In this document: in pieces, positions 26,301 to 34,167 of the stretch | How positions within the stretch are numbered: the stretch's first letter is position 1 | Layout of the letters: each line of letters starts with the position of its first letter | NCBI GenBank assembly: GCA_002415785.1 | Contig: DIAJ01000012.1 | Coordinates: 4,301-68,300 of the forward strand | Length of the DNA stretch: 64,000 bases | Source: Flavobacteriales bacterium UBA5081 | GTDB taxonomy: Bacteria > Bacteroidota > Bacteroidia > Flavobacteriales_E > Vicingaceae | Direction: 5' to 3' | The notes under the pieces: generated by a model | What the model was told of the DNA's origin: nothing | Seen by the model: only the letters and a program-made list of their open reading frames with translations | The model's database searches: none | Program-made: the position numbers and the translations under genes

Positions 26301-26693
26301 ATGTTTATTTTTATTTCAGTACTTGTTTTTATCGTCGCCGTTCTATTGATCTTGGTGATATTAGTACAAAACCCTAAAGGAGGTTTAGCTTCTAACTTCT
26401 CTTCATCTAACCAGGTAATGGGAGTGAGAAAAACAACCGATTTCTTAGAGAAAGCCACATGGACTTTAGGCATTGCCCTATTGATCTTAAGTGTAATTTC
26501 ATCTTCATTAATTGGTGGAGGAACAAAAGAAGTAGTTAATACCAATGAGTCGGAATTAACTGATCAGGCAAATCAAGTGGTGATTCCACAAAGCCAAGCA
26601 CCGATGATTCAAGAAGGCGTTCCATCAGAGCAAGGAAATTCTGCATTACCACAAGGCGATGAAGAAGTACCTGCGGATGATGAGGCAGAGTAA
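26301..26693 (+). CDS. secG: Preprotein translocase subunit SecG
   Basis: Small inner-membrane subunit of the SecYEG channel. Seen: 130 residues, first helix MFIFISVLVFIVAVLLILVI, the conserved VQNPKGGLASNFSSSNQVMG, second helix (about 50-72, TWTLGIALLILSVISSSLI), then an acidic Gln/Pro/Glu-rich tail of about 55 residues. SecG proteins of this phylum often carry such a tail. It is the last gene of the miaB run and is followed by a strong hairpin at 26715-26751. Confidence 0.93.
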   Translation: MFIFISVLVFIVAVLLILVILVQNPKGGLASNFSSSNQVMGVRKTTDFLEKATWTLGIALLILSVISSSLIGGGTKEVVNTNESELTDQANQVVIPQSQAPMIQEGVPSEQGNSALPQGDEEVPADDEAE

Positions 26694-26714
26694 TCCAAAA
26701 AAATAAAAGATTTT

Positions 26715-26751
26715 AAAATGTCAGTATGTCACCCATACTGACATTTTTTTT
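26715..26751 (+). terminator. Intrinsic terminator after secG (also a perfect 14-bp inverted repeat)
   Basis: AAAATGTCAGTATG (26715-26728) and its exact reverse complement (26734-26747) form a 14-bp stem with a 5-base loop, followed by T residues to 26751. This would end the miaB-secG transcript. The same repeat lies about 65-80 bases upstream of a sigma-54-like promoter for groES, so it could also serve as an activator site. Confidence 0.8.
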
Positions 26752-26795
26752 GCTCAAAAGTGTAGACTACTGTTATAATTTCCGTTTTAACACAG

Positions 26796-26811
26796 TGGCA
26801 CATATTCTGCT
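26796..26811 (+). promoter_or_regulatory. Candidate sigma-54 (-24/-12) promoter of groES-groEL
   Basis: TGGCAC (26796-26801) and CTGCT (26807-26811) match the sigma-54 consensus TGGCAC-N5-TTGCT with one mismatch. The GG and GC pairs are separated by exactly 10 bases. Predicted transcription would start near 26822, about 44 bases before groES. No CIRCE element (TTAGCACTC-N9-GAGTGCTAA) was found. Confidence 0.5.
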
Positions 26812-26865
26812 ATTGCCGCAATTGTAAATTCAAAAACAATTTTAATTTCTAAAATTTTTAATAAT

Positions 26866-27141
26866 ATGTCAGTAAATGTTAAACCTTTAGCAGATCGCGT
26901 TCTAATTGAACCGGCTGCGGCAGAAGAAAAAACTGCAGGCGGAATTATTATTCCCGACACTGCAAAGGAAAAACCACAAAGAGGAAAAGTAGTTGCAGTA
27001 GGCAACGGCAAACCGGATGAACCATTGACAGTAAAAACCGGTGACAATGTATTGTATGGCAAATATGCCGGAACTGAAATTAGCATTGAAGGCAAAGACT
27101 ACTTAATTATGAGAGAGTCTGATATTTTCGCAATCGTTTAA
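26866..27141 (+). CDS. groES: Co-chaperonin GroES
   Basis: Ten-kilodalton lid of the GroEL folding chamber; cytoplasmic. Seen: 91 residues, start MSVNVKPLADRVLIEPAAAE, the mobile loop EEKTAGGIIIPDTAKEKP, and the C-terminal YGKYAGTEISIEGKDYLIMR with the terminal region ESDIFAIV. Length fits the family. It is followed by groEL 24 bases later, so the pair is one operon. A sigma-54-like promoter sits upstream in place of a CIRCE operator. Confidence 0.97.
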   Translation: MSVNVKPLADRVLIEPAAAEEKTAGGIIIPDTAKEKPQRGKVVAVGNGKPDEPLTVKTGDNVLYGKYAGTEISIEGKDYLIMRESDIFAIV

Positions 27142-27165
27142 TTCAATCAAAAAAATTAAGATAAA

Positions 27166-28815
27166 ATGGCAAAAGAAATCGTATTTGATACAGCAGCAAG
27201 AAATGCACTGAAAGCCGGTGTAGACAAGCTTGCAAATGCAGTTAAAGTAACCTTAGGACCAAAAGGTAGAAATGTAGTAATCGACAAAAAGTTTGGTGCA
27301 CCAACAGTTACTAAAGATGGAGTTTCTGTAGCAAAAGAAATTGAGTTGAAAGATACCATTGAAAACATGGGTGCTCAAATGCTAAAAGAAGTAGCTTCAA
27401 AAACTGCTGATGATGCAGGAGATGGTACTACTACTGCAACAATCTTAGCGCAAGCAATCATTACGCAGGGTTTAAAAAACGTTGCTGCAGGAGCTAATCC
27501 AATGGATTTGAAAAGAGGAATTGACAAAGCAGTTGAGCAAATAGTAGCTGAGTTGAAAAAGATTTCTCAAACTGTTGGAGAAGATTCTGAACAAATTGAG
27601 CAAGTAGCTACCATTTCAGCAAACAACGATAACTCTATTGGAAAGTTAATTGCTGAGGCGATGAGCAAAGTAAAAAAGGAAGGTGTAATTACTGTTGAAG
27701 AAGCTAAAGGTACTGAAACTACAGTTGAAGTAGTTGAAGGTATGCAGTTCGATAGAGGTTACCTTTCTCCATATTTTGTAACTGACTCAGAAAAGATGGA
27801 AGCTCAATTGGAGAATCCTTACATCTTGATTTTCGATAAGAAAATCAGCAGCATGAAAGATTTACTTCCTGTTTTAGAGAAAACAGCACAATCTAGCCGT
27901 CCGCTTTTGATTATTGCAGAAGACATTGAAGGTGAAGCATTAGCTACTTTGGTAGTAAATAAAATTAGAGGTTCATTGAAAGTGGCTGCTGTTAAAGCAC
28001 CAGGCTTTGGCGATCGAAGAAAAGCTATGTTGGAAGACATCGCGATTTTAACAGGTGGTACTGTAATTTCTGAAGAAAGAGGTTACAAATTAGAGAATGC
28101 CGACTTAGCTGATTTAGGTGAATGTGAAAAAATCACCATCGACAAAGACAACACAACTATTGTAAACGGAAGCGGAAACAAAGAAGATATCAAAGCGCGT
28201 GTAAATCAAATTAAAGCGCAAATTGACAACACTACTTCTGACTACGACAAAGAAAAATTACAAGAGCGCTTGGCAAAATTAGCCGGTGGAGTAGCTGTTC
28301 TTTACGTAGGTGCTTCTTCTGAAGTTGAAATGAAAGAGAAGAAAGATCGCGTAGATGACGCCCTACATGCAACAAGAGCTGCTGTAGAAGAAGGAATTGT
28401 ACCAGGTGGCGGTGTTGCTTTCATTCGTGCTTTATCGAGCTTAGAAAAGCTAACTGGCGACAATGATGATGAGACAACCGGAATTGACATTGTACGCAGA
28501 GCAATTCCTGAACCATTGAGACAAATCGTTAGAAATAGCGGTGGAGAAGGTTCTGTGATTGTTCAGAAAGTGAAAGAAGGCGAAGGGAACTTTGGTTACA
28601 ATGCTCGCACAGAAGTTTTCGAAGACTTATTGAAAGCCGGAGTGATTGATCCAACAAAAGTTTCTCGTGTTGCACTAGAAAATGCTGCATCAATTGCCGG
28701 TATGTTCTTAACTACTGAGTGTGTAATCGCCGATGAAGAAGACGATGACAATGGTGGAATGCCTGCCGGTGGTGGAATGCCAGGTGGAATGGGCGGCATG
28801 GGCGGAATGATGTAA
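27166..28815 (+). CDS. groEL: Chaperonin GroEL
   Basis: Sixty-kilodalton ATP-driven folding chamber. Seen: 549 residues, start MAKEIVFDTAARNALKAGVD, ATP-site motif AGDGTTTAT (with the conserved DDAGDGTTTATILAQAII), APGFGDRRKAMLEDIA, the equatorial EEGIVPGGGVAF, and a C-terminal Gly/Met tail (GGMPGGMGGMGGMM) that lines the chamber floor. Length and motifs are standard. A strong terminator follows at 28835-28876. Confidence 0.98.
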   Translation: MAKEIVFDTAARNALKAGVDKLANAVKVTLGPKGRNVVIDKKFGAPTVTKDGVSVAKEIELKDTIENMGAQMLKEVASKTADDAGDGTTTATILAQAIITQGLKNVAAGANPMDLKRGIDKAVEQIVAELKKISQTVGEDSEQIEQVATISANNDNSIGKLIAEAMSKVKKEGVITVEEAKGTETTVEVVEGMQFDRGYLSPYFVTDSEKMEAQLENPYILIFDKKISSMKDLLPVLEKTAQSSRPLLIIAEDIEGEALATLVVNKIRGSLKVAAVKAPGFGDRRKAMLEDIAILTGGTVISEERGYKLENADLADLGECEKITIDKDNTTIVNGSGNKEDIKARVNQIKAQIDNTTSDYDKEKLQERLAKLAGGVAVLYVGASSEVEMKEKKDRVDDALHATRAAVEEGIVPGGGVAFIRALSSLEKLTGDNDDETTGIDIVRRAIPEPLRQIVRNSGGEGSVIVQKVKEGEGNFGYNARTEVFEDLLKAGVIDPTKVSRVALENAASIAGMFLTTECVIADEEDDDNGGMPAGGGMPGGMGGMGGMM

Positions 28816-28834
28816 TTCTCCCAACCAGATAAAT

Positions 28835-28876
28835 AAAAACAAAAAACCCGGCTATTAGTCGGGTTTTTTGTTTTTT
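28835..28876 (+). terminator. Intrinsic terminator after groEL
   Basis: A 16-bp perfect stem (28835-28850 with 28860-28875) around a 9-base loop, with the T-rich right arm starting CGGGTTTTTTG. The A-rich left and T-rich right arms give correct polarity for the plus strand. Confidence 0.88.
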
Positions 28877-28949
28877 AGGTTTCTGATTAGTCAGCAGATT
28901 CATGATTAACTATGCATCTACCGATTTAATGACCACCAATTACTAAATC

Positions 28950-28984
28950 AAAAAAGGGGTTGCACTTTTTACAGAACAACCCCT
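28950..28984 (-). terminator. Intrinsic terminator for the minus-strand lipoprotein gene
   Basis: AGGGGTTG (28955-28962) pairs with CAACCCCT (28977-28984), followed on the minus strand by six T residues (A run at 28950-28955). It lies 23 bases after the stop of the lipoprotein gene. Confidence 0.8.
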
Positions 28985-29006
28985 CTTTTATTTTATTTTA
29001 TTTCTA

Positions 29007-29609
29007 CTATACGTAGCCAAGTAATCTTAAGATTAACAAAATCAATAACACGGCAATTAATGCCCCAACTAAACCTCCTGCTAATTCAGCAATTAAACTA
29101 ATAACAATTAAAATAAGCAATACTACCAAAATAATATACAGAATATCGCCTAACGCTTCATCTGAAGCCACTGGAGCAGGGCTATTCAAATAAGACGTAA
29201 TGTTTGATTCTTTCTCTATTTTAAAATCAGAATTAAAAATTGGCTCTGTCTTACTTTTAGAAAGTTCATTGGTTTTTGACACCTCTGTCTCCAGCTTTTT
29301 TTGCTCAACTGATTTAGGCTGAGCTAAAATTGAGCTAACAGATGCAGTTAAATTTTGAAAATCGCTACCTAAACGCTGAATAGGTTTCACTTTAGCTTTT
29401 TCATTAGAGTTCGACTCTTCTGCACTCTCTTCCTTAAAACTACTTACTGTTTCAGGCAGCTTCTCTTTGCTTGTTTTATTGGCAAATTTTAAGTGCGGAT
29501 TATATTTTACTTTATGGAAACTAGCCGACTGTGGACTTTTTACCATTGTACAAGAAAATAAGCCAATAGCTAAAACAAGAAAAAGGGATAATTTAGATGT
29601 CATATTCAT
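29007..29609 (-). CDS. Lipoprotein with C-terminal double membrane segment, function unknown
   Basis: I do not recognise this 200-residue protein. Seen: a lipoprotein signal (KLSLFLVLAIGLFSC, Cys at about residue 20), a Lys/Ser/Glu-rich middle of about 130 residues without structure I can name, and a C-terminal pair of very hydrophobic helices (about 155-175 and 180-198) joined by ELAGGLVGAL, ending LRLLGYV. The combination of a lipid anchor and two C-terminal membrane helices suggests a protein tethered at both ends. It is monocistronic, with its own terminator at 28950-28984. ATG at the third codon would be an equally good start. Confidence 0.7.
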   Translation of the reverse strand: MNMTSKLSLFLVLAIGLFSCTMVKSPQSASFHKVKYNPHLKFANKTSKEKLPETVSSFKEESAEESNSNEKAKVKPIQRLGSDFQNLTASVSSILAQPKSVEQKKLETEVSKTNELSKSKTEPIFNSDFKIEKESNITSYLNSPAPVASDEALGDILYIILVVLLILIVISLIAELAGGLVGALIAVLLILLILRLLGYV

Positions 29610-29766
29610 GATTAAATAGTTTTATTAGTTAATACTCGCATTAAACGATAATTTTAAGCCAAAGTTGTTCAAACCTCATAAAAGACTAAAAGCCAAAAAA
29701 ATGACATTTAACAAGAAAATGGCTTAACTATAATTTGTGGGAAAAAAGCTACAAAGTTGTAGAAGC

Positions 29767-30225
29767 CTAGACCTCATTGTGTGCAAGTGCTCTTTTCACT
29801 AATTGAGCAATCACATTTCCATCTGCTTTCCCGGCGAGTTTTTGATTGGCTTGCCCCATTACCTTACCCATATCTTTCATAGAGTTAGCTCCTGTAGCTT
29901 TAATAATGGCATCAACTTCTGAGCGAATTTGCTCTTCTGTCATTTGCTCGGGCAAATAGTTTTCAATTATTGTTACTTGCTCCAACTCTTCTGCGGCTAA
30001 GTCATTTCTACCTTCGTTGGTATAAATGTCTGCAGCATCTCTTCTTTGTTTTACTAGTTTTTGCAGCATTTTTAATTCAGCAGCTTCAGAAGATTCCTTT
30101 GCTCCTTTTTCAGTAGACGCTAGCAACAAAGCCGACTTTATAGCTCTCAGAGCTTCTAACTTCGCCTTGTTCTTTTCTTTCATCGCTGCTTTTATATCTT
30201 CGTTAATCTGATCTGTTAAATTCAT
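29767..30225 (-). CDS. yqeY: GatB/YqeY domain protein
   Basis: A 152-residue helical protein of the YqeY family, homologous to the tRNA-binding tail domain of GatB (the aspartyl/glutamyl-tRNA amidotransferase subunit). Its exact job is not settled. Seen: KAAMKEKNKAKLEALRAIKS, LQKLVKQRRDAADIYTNEGR, LPEQMTEEQIRSEVDAI, and the final KDMGKVMGQANQKLAGKADG. Length is typical. It is downstream of ftsZ on the same strand, separated by a terminator at 30411-30438, so it probably has its own promoter in the 240-base gap. Confidence 0.92.
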   Translation of the reverse strand: MNLTDQINEDIKAAMKEKNKAKLEALRAIKSALLLASTEKGAKESSEAAELKMLQKLVKQRRDAADIYTNEGRNDLAAEELEQVTIIENYLPEQMTEEQIRSEVDAIIKATGANSMKDMGKVMGQANQKLAGKADGNVIAQLVKRALAHNEV

Positions 30226-30410
30226 AGTGTTTGTTTTTCTTGCGAAGTTACTAATACAGGTTTAATTACTAATTGACAATCATCAATGACTAGCGGAAAT
30301 GGTTTTAAATTTCAAACAGAAAAATAATAGAGCTATGAGTATTTAACGACTGCTGAGCTATTTCTCATAAAAAAAATCAGTTCAATCGAGTAAACAGATA
30401 TTAAACGAAT

Positions 30411-30438
30411 AAAAAAAAGGAGCCCTCTCAGACTCCTT
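30411..30438 (-). terminator. Intrinsic terminator after ftsZ (end of the dcw cluster)
   Basis: On the minus strand AAGGAG (30433-30438) pairs with CTCCTT (30417-30422) around a 10-base loop, and eight T residues follow (A run at 30411-30418). It lies 27 bases beyond the ftsZ stop. Confidence 0.75.
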
Positions 30439-30464
30439 CACGCAAATTATGTTAACCAATTAAT

Positions 30465-32039
30465 TTAATCTACGTTATCGTGTAAAAAAGAATTATTTTG
30501 CTTCAATGAGGTTTTATTATCCTCGTCTTCTCCTAAAGAATATCGAGAAACATTCGATTCTGAAGAGTGAGGGGTGTCTTCCAATTGAATGTTTCTTCGC
30601 TTATAGGCAGGCTCTTTTTCTAAATCATTCACGCCATTGGGTGTTCTCATTTTTAAAGCCAAAGCTTTTAGACGCTCAATTCGCCCCATGCTTCGCTTTT
30701 GCTGCTCCTCCATTTCTTCAGTATCATTGTCACTTTCTCTTTTAATGCTACTGCTTACTTTATCAGTTGATTTTGCTTGTTCATTTATCACTTCATCTGA
30801 TTGAGTTTGCTCAGGATTTTGATCTTCTAAATCATCCTCTAAAGTATAGCGCTTTACTTCCTTTTCAGCTGAAGGCTTTTTTTGTTCAGCACTATCATCT
30901 GATTTGCGAATTGTAAACTCAAAAGTTTCCTGATGCTCTTTTCTTACAGTTGGCTCTTGAGGTTTTTCCTTTTCAGCTTTTTCCATTTGATCAGGCGACT
31001 GAGTAATTGAAGTTGGCACATTGTCGTTCAACTCTCTAACTACTTTCTCTGCTTTTTTTTCAGTTCCAAAACCCGTTGGTTCTTTTTGTCCGAAGCCTGT
31101 AGCTATAATGGTTACACTAATTTTATTGCCTAAAGACTCATCTACTCCGTTACCCCAAATAATATCTGCAGTATTTCCTGCTTCTGCTTGAATGTATTCC
31201 GTAATCTCATCAATCTCATCCATAGAAACCTCTTCGTCACCCGAAGTTATGTTCAGAAGAATGTAGTTAGCTCCCGTAATATCATTATCGTTCAACAATG
31301 GAGATGCCAGTGCCTGACTAACCGCTTTAGTAGCTCTGCTTTCTCCTTCAGCTGCAGCAGATCCCATAATCGCTGTACCTCCATCTTTCATCACCGTTTT
31401 AACATCCTCAAAGTCAACATTTATATAACCTGCAACTGTAATAATTTCCGCAATACCCTTAGCTGCTACCGTTAAAATGTCGTCTGCTTTTGAAAAAGCC
31501 TCAGAGATTTTTAGATTTCCGTGCATTTCACGCAATTTGTCATTGCAAATAATCAGCAAGGTATCTACATTTTCTCTCAATTGTGCCAAACCTTCATCGG
31601 CTTGCAACTTTCTTCTTCTACCTTCGAATGTAAATGGAATGGTGACAATTCCCACCGTTAAAATTCCCATTTCACGAGCTGTTTGAGCAATTATTGGAGC
31701 GGCACCAGTTCCGGTTCCACCGCCCATTCCTGCAGTAATAAAAACCATTTGGGTGTTTTTCTCCAAAATGTCTTTTAACTCATCCACATTTTCAATGGCG
31801 GCATTTTTTCCTACTTCCGGATTAGAACCTGCTCCTCTACCCTCTGTTAAAGTAGCACCCAGTTGAATTTTATTGGGTACGGGGCTCAAATCCAAAGCTT
31901 GTTGATCGGTATTGCAAATCATAAAATCTACACCGGTAATTCCTTGCTTGTACATGTGATTAACAGCGTTGCTACCGCCGCCACCTACGCCGATAACTTT
32001 TATAATTGATGATTGGTCTTTTGGCAAATCAAATTCCAT
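30465..32039 (-). CDS. ftsZ: Cell division protein FtsZ
   Basis: Tubulin-like GTPase that forms the division ring. Seen in 524 residues: KVIGVGGGGSNAVNHMYKQG, the GTP signature GGGTGTGAAP, T7-loop-like region VDFEDVKTVMKDGGTAIMG, then a C-terminal part of about 200 residues that is mostly disordered and charged (Glu, Lys, Gln, Ser), ending in NNSFLHDNVD. The long linker and this type of final peptide are, as I recall, typical of Flavobacteriales FtsZ and explain the extra length over the 383-residue E. coli protein. It is 45 bases after ftsA and the last gene of the dcw cluster. Confidence 0.97.
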   Translation of the reverse strand: MEFDLPKDQSSIIKVIGVGGGGSNAVNHMYKQGITGVDFMICNTDQQALDLSPVPNKIQLGATLTEGRGAGSNPEVGKNAAIENVDELKDILEKNTQMVFITAGMGGGTGTGAAPIIAQTAREMGILTVGIVTIPFTFEGRRRKLQADEGLAQLRENVDTLLIICNDKLREMHGNLKISEAFSKADDILTVAAKGIAEIITVAGYINVDFEDVKTVMKDGGTAIMGSAAAEGESRATKAVSQALASPLLNDNDITGANYILLNITSGDEEVSMDEIDEITEYIQAEAGNTADIIWGNGVDESLGNKISVTIIATGFGQKEPTGFGTEKKAEKVVRELNDNVPTSITQSPDQMEKAEKEKPQEPTVRKEHQETFEFTIRKSDDSAEQKKPSAEKEVKRYTLEDDLEDQNPEQTQSDEVINEQAKSTDKVSSSIKRESDNDTEEMEEQQKRSMGRIERLKALALKMRTPNGVNDLEKEPAYKRRNIQLEDTPHSSESNVSRYSLGEDEDNKTSLKQNNSFLHDNVD

Positions 32040-32084
32040 GACGTTGAGTTTTTATTTGTTTGTATTACGGTTTTCTTTTTTCTA

Positions 32085-33371
32085 TTAATCTTCTTCAAAA
32101 AATTCTTTTCCTTTGTTGAGGAGACTTTGTAACAAGCCTGGTTTAGCCGATTTGGCTTGACGCACCGGCTCACTTTCCCCTTCCTCATTTTTGTTGATTT
32201 TCCCTTTTTGTTTTTCTAAGGTTTCAAAACCTTTGAGGATTAAACCAACACTTGTAGCATACATCGGACTGGTAATTTCTTCAGAGTTTCCTTTCGCTAA
32301 ATACTCGTTCGGATAGCCAATTCTCGTATCCATCCCGGTAACATACTCAAACAATTGACCGATGTGCTTCATTTGCGAGCCGCCGCCGGTGATTACCATC
32401 CCGGCAATCAATTTATTCTCATAGCCGGAGTTTTTCACTTCATAATATATGTGCTCTATGATTTCTTCTAAACGAGCTTGAATAATGTTCGATAAATTTT
32501 TTATTGAAATTTCTTTAGGCTCTCTTCCTCTAAGTCCCGGAATCGACACTATTTCATTTTCCTGGCTTTCATTTGCTAAAGCTGAGCCGAACTTAATTTT
32601 AAGCAATTCAGCCTGATTTTTAATTATGCTACAGCCTTCTTTAATGTCTTCAGTAATTACATTTCCTCCAAATGGAATCACAGCTGTATGACGAATAATG
32701 TTATCTTGAAAAATTGCAATATCAGTTGTTCCACCGCCAATGTCAACTAGCACAACTCCGGCTTCTTTCTCCTCTTCACTTAATACAGCTGCTGAAGAAG
32801 CCAAAGGCTCTAAAATCAATTCTTGTACTTCTAAGCCGGCTTTGTGAACACATTTGTAAATATTCTTTGCCGCCGTAACTTGCCCAGTAATAATGTGAAA
32901 ATTAGCTTCCAATCGAACTCCAGACATTCCCACAGGATCTTTTATGCCTTCTTCCTGATCAACGATAAACTCTTGTGGAATGATAGAAATAATTTCTTCA
33001 CCGGGTAAAGTAGCCAGTTTGCTCATATCATTTACCAAAATATCAATGTCTTCTTGGCTAATTTCATCCTCAACACTGTTTCTAACTCTGGTTCCTCTAT
33101 GCTGAATGCTCTTAATATGCTGACCTGCAATCCCAACATTTACAATAGAGATGTCTACATTAGATTTAGCTTCCGCTTCCTCTACTGCTGTTTTTATCGA
33201 TTGAACGGTTTTCTCAATATTTGCCACAACACCGCGACTAACACCAAGCGACTCTGAACGACCCATTCCAAGAACTTCCAATTTGCCGTGCTCGTTTTTT
33301 CTACCTGCAATGGCAACAATTTTTGTCGTCCCAATGTCTAAACCTACTACTATGTCTGAACTATCATCCAT
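32085..33371 (-). CDS. ftsA: Cell division protein FtsA
   Basis: Actin-like protein that anchors FtsZ to the membrane. Seen in 428 residues from ATG 33371: IVVGLDIGTTKIVAIAGRKN, SHS2-like insert (about 85-165), VVLVDIGGGTTDIAIFQDN, GMVITGGGSQMKHIG, and a C-terminal amphipathic end (LLQSLLNKGKEFFEED) suited to membrane binding. The chosen start is one base after the ftsQ stop (TAATATG); 12 further upstream codons would lie inside ftsQ and lack resemblance. Co-transcription with ftsQ and ftsZ is likely. Confidence 0.96.
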   Translation of the reverse strand: MDDSSDIVVGLDIGTTKIVAIAGRKNEHGKLEVLGMGRSESLGVSRGVVANIEKTVQSIKTAVEEAEAKSNVDISIVNVGIAGQHIKSIQHRGTRVRNSVEDEISQEDIDILVNDMSKLATLPGEEIISIIPQEFIVDQEEGIKDPVGMSGVRLEANFHIITGQVTAAKNIYKCVHKAGLEVQELILEPLASSAAVLSEEEKEAGVVLVDIGGGTTDIAIFQDNIIRHTAVIPFGGNVITEDIKEGCSIIKNQAELLKIKFGSALANESQENEIVSIPGLRGREPKEISIKNLSNIIQARLEEIIEHIYYEVKNSGYENKLIAGMVITGGGSQMKHIGQLFEYVTGMDTRIGYPNEYLAKGNSEEITSPMYATSVGLILKGFETLEKQKGKINKNEEGESEPVRQAKSAKPGLLQSLLNKGKEFFEED

Positions 33372-33372
33372 A

Positions 33373-34167
33373 TTACATTCGTTTTGTACAAACCACTTGG
33401 TTTGCATATTTTAAATTGATTACACTGTATTCGTTCCAGCCTGTTTTACTTAATCCTTTGTAATAAAATATTTTAAGCTTGTCAAACTTTTCATCGATAG
33501 CAGTGGCATCTCCAATTACAATTCTATGATTTCCAACCCGTGGAATCAATTCAAGTTCAAAATCTTTATTAACATACAACTGTTCAATTTGAGCCGACCA
33601 CAACTCATCTTTTCTAATGTATTCTGCTAATTCAAAAATGTCATCTACTAAAGTCTTTACTTCTAAAGAATCAGACAACTCTCTTGCATTTAAATGATTA
33701 ATCTCTATAAAGTTGTCAAAAATATAACCATTTGCCACCATTACTCTGGCGGTATATTGTGCAGACGGAGGCATAATTCTACCTGTACTATCGATGTAAT
33801 AACTATCTCCATTATAAGCAAAAATTCTTACGATTGGAGTGCGCTGCTCCACTTCAACCACCAATTTACCTTCAATAGTTTTGTACACTTCCGACTTTTC
33901 CACTGAGGGATGATTGTTTATTTTATGTTCTAAAGCCTCACTATTAATATCCACTAACTTTTTGCCAACCACAGTATCGGCTTCATGATAAACCATGGCA
34001 TAAATATCATCTTCATCCACAAAAAAGTTTCCATTACTTCTGTCGATATAGATATCCAGACCACTGCAAAAGCGATCATTTTGTTTACTTTCTACAAAGC
34101 CTAGCAAAAACAAAATGCCTGCGCTTAAAAGCACCCACAAACTTATATGTAGCACTTTTTTTATCAT
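33373..34167 (-). CDS. ftsQ: Cell division protein FtsQ/DivIB
   Basis: Bitopic divisome protein bridging early and late division proteins. Seen: 264 residues, one membrane helix near the N-terminus (about 8-26), a POTRA-like region (about 35-110, with VDINSEALEHKINNHPSVEK, then VYKTIEGKLVVEVEQRTPIV) and a beta-rich C-terminal domain (RVGNHRIVIGDATAIDEKFD, KLKIFYYKGL). The gene overlaps murC by 4 bases and ftsA follows by one base. FtsQ is poorly conserved; the assignment rests on layout and position. Confidence 0.92.
   Translation of the reverse strand: MIKKVLHISLWVLLSAGILFLLGFVESKQNDRFCSGLDIYIDRSNGNFFVDEDDIYAMVYHEADTVVGKKLVDINSEALEHKINNHPSVEKSEVYKTIEGKLVVEVEQRTPIVRIFAYNGDSYYIDSTGRIMPPSAQYTARVMVANGYIFDNFIEINHLNARELSDSLEVKTLVDDIFELAEYIRKDELWSAQIEQLYVNKDFELELIPRVGNHRIVIGDATAIDEKFDKLKIFYYKGLSKTGWNEYSVINLKYANQVVCTKRM

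Noticed and set aside
26760..26865. CIRCE operator upstream of groES
   Set aside because: No TTAGCACTC-N9-GAGTGCTAA-like inverted repeat is present in the 170 bases upstream of groES.
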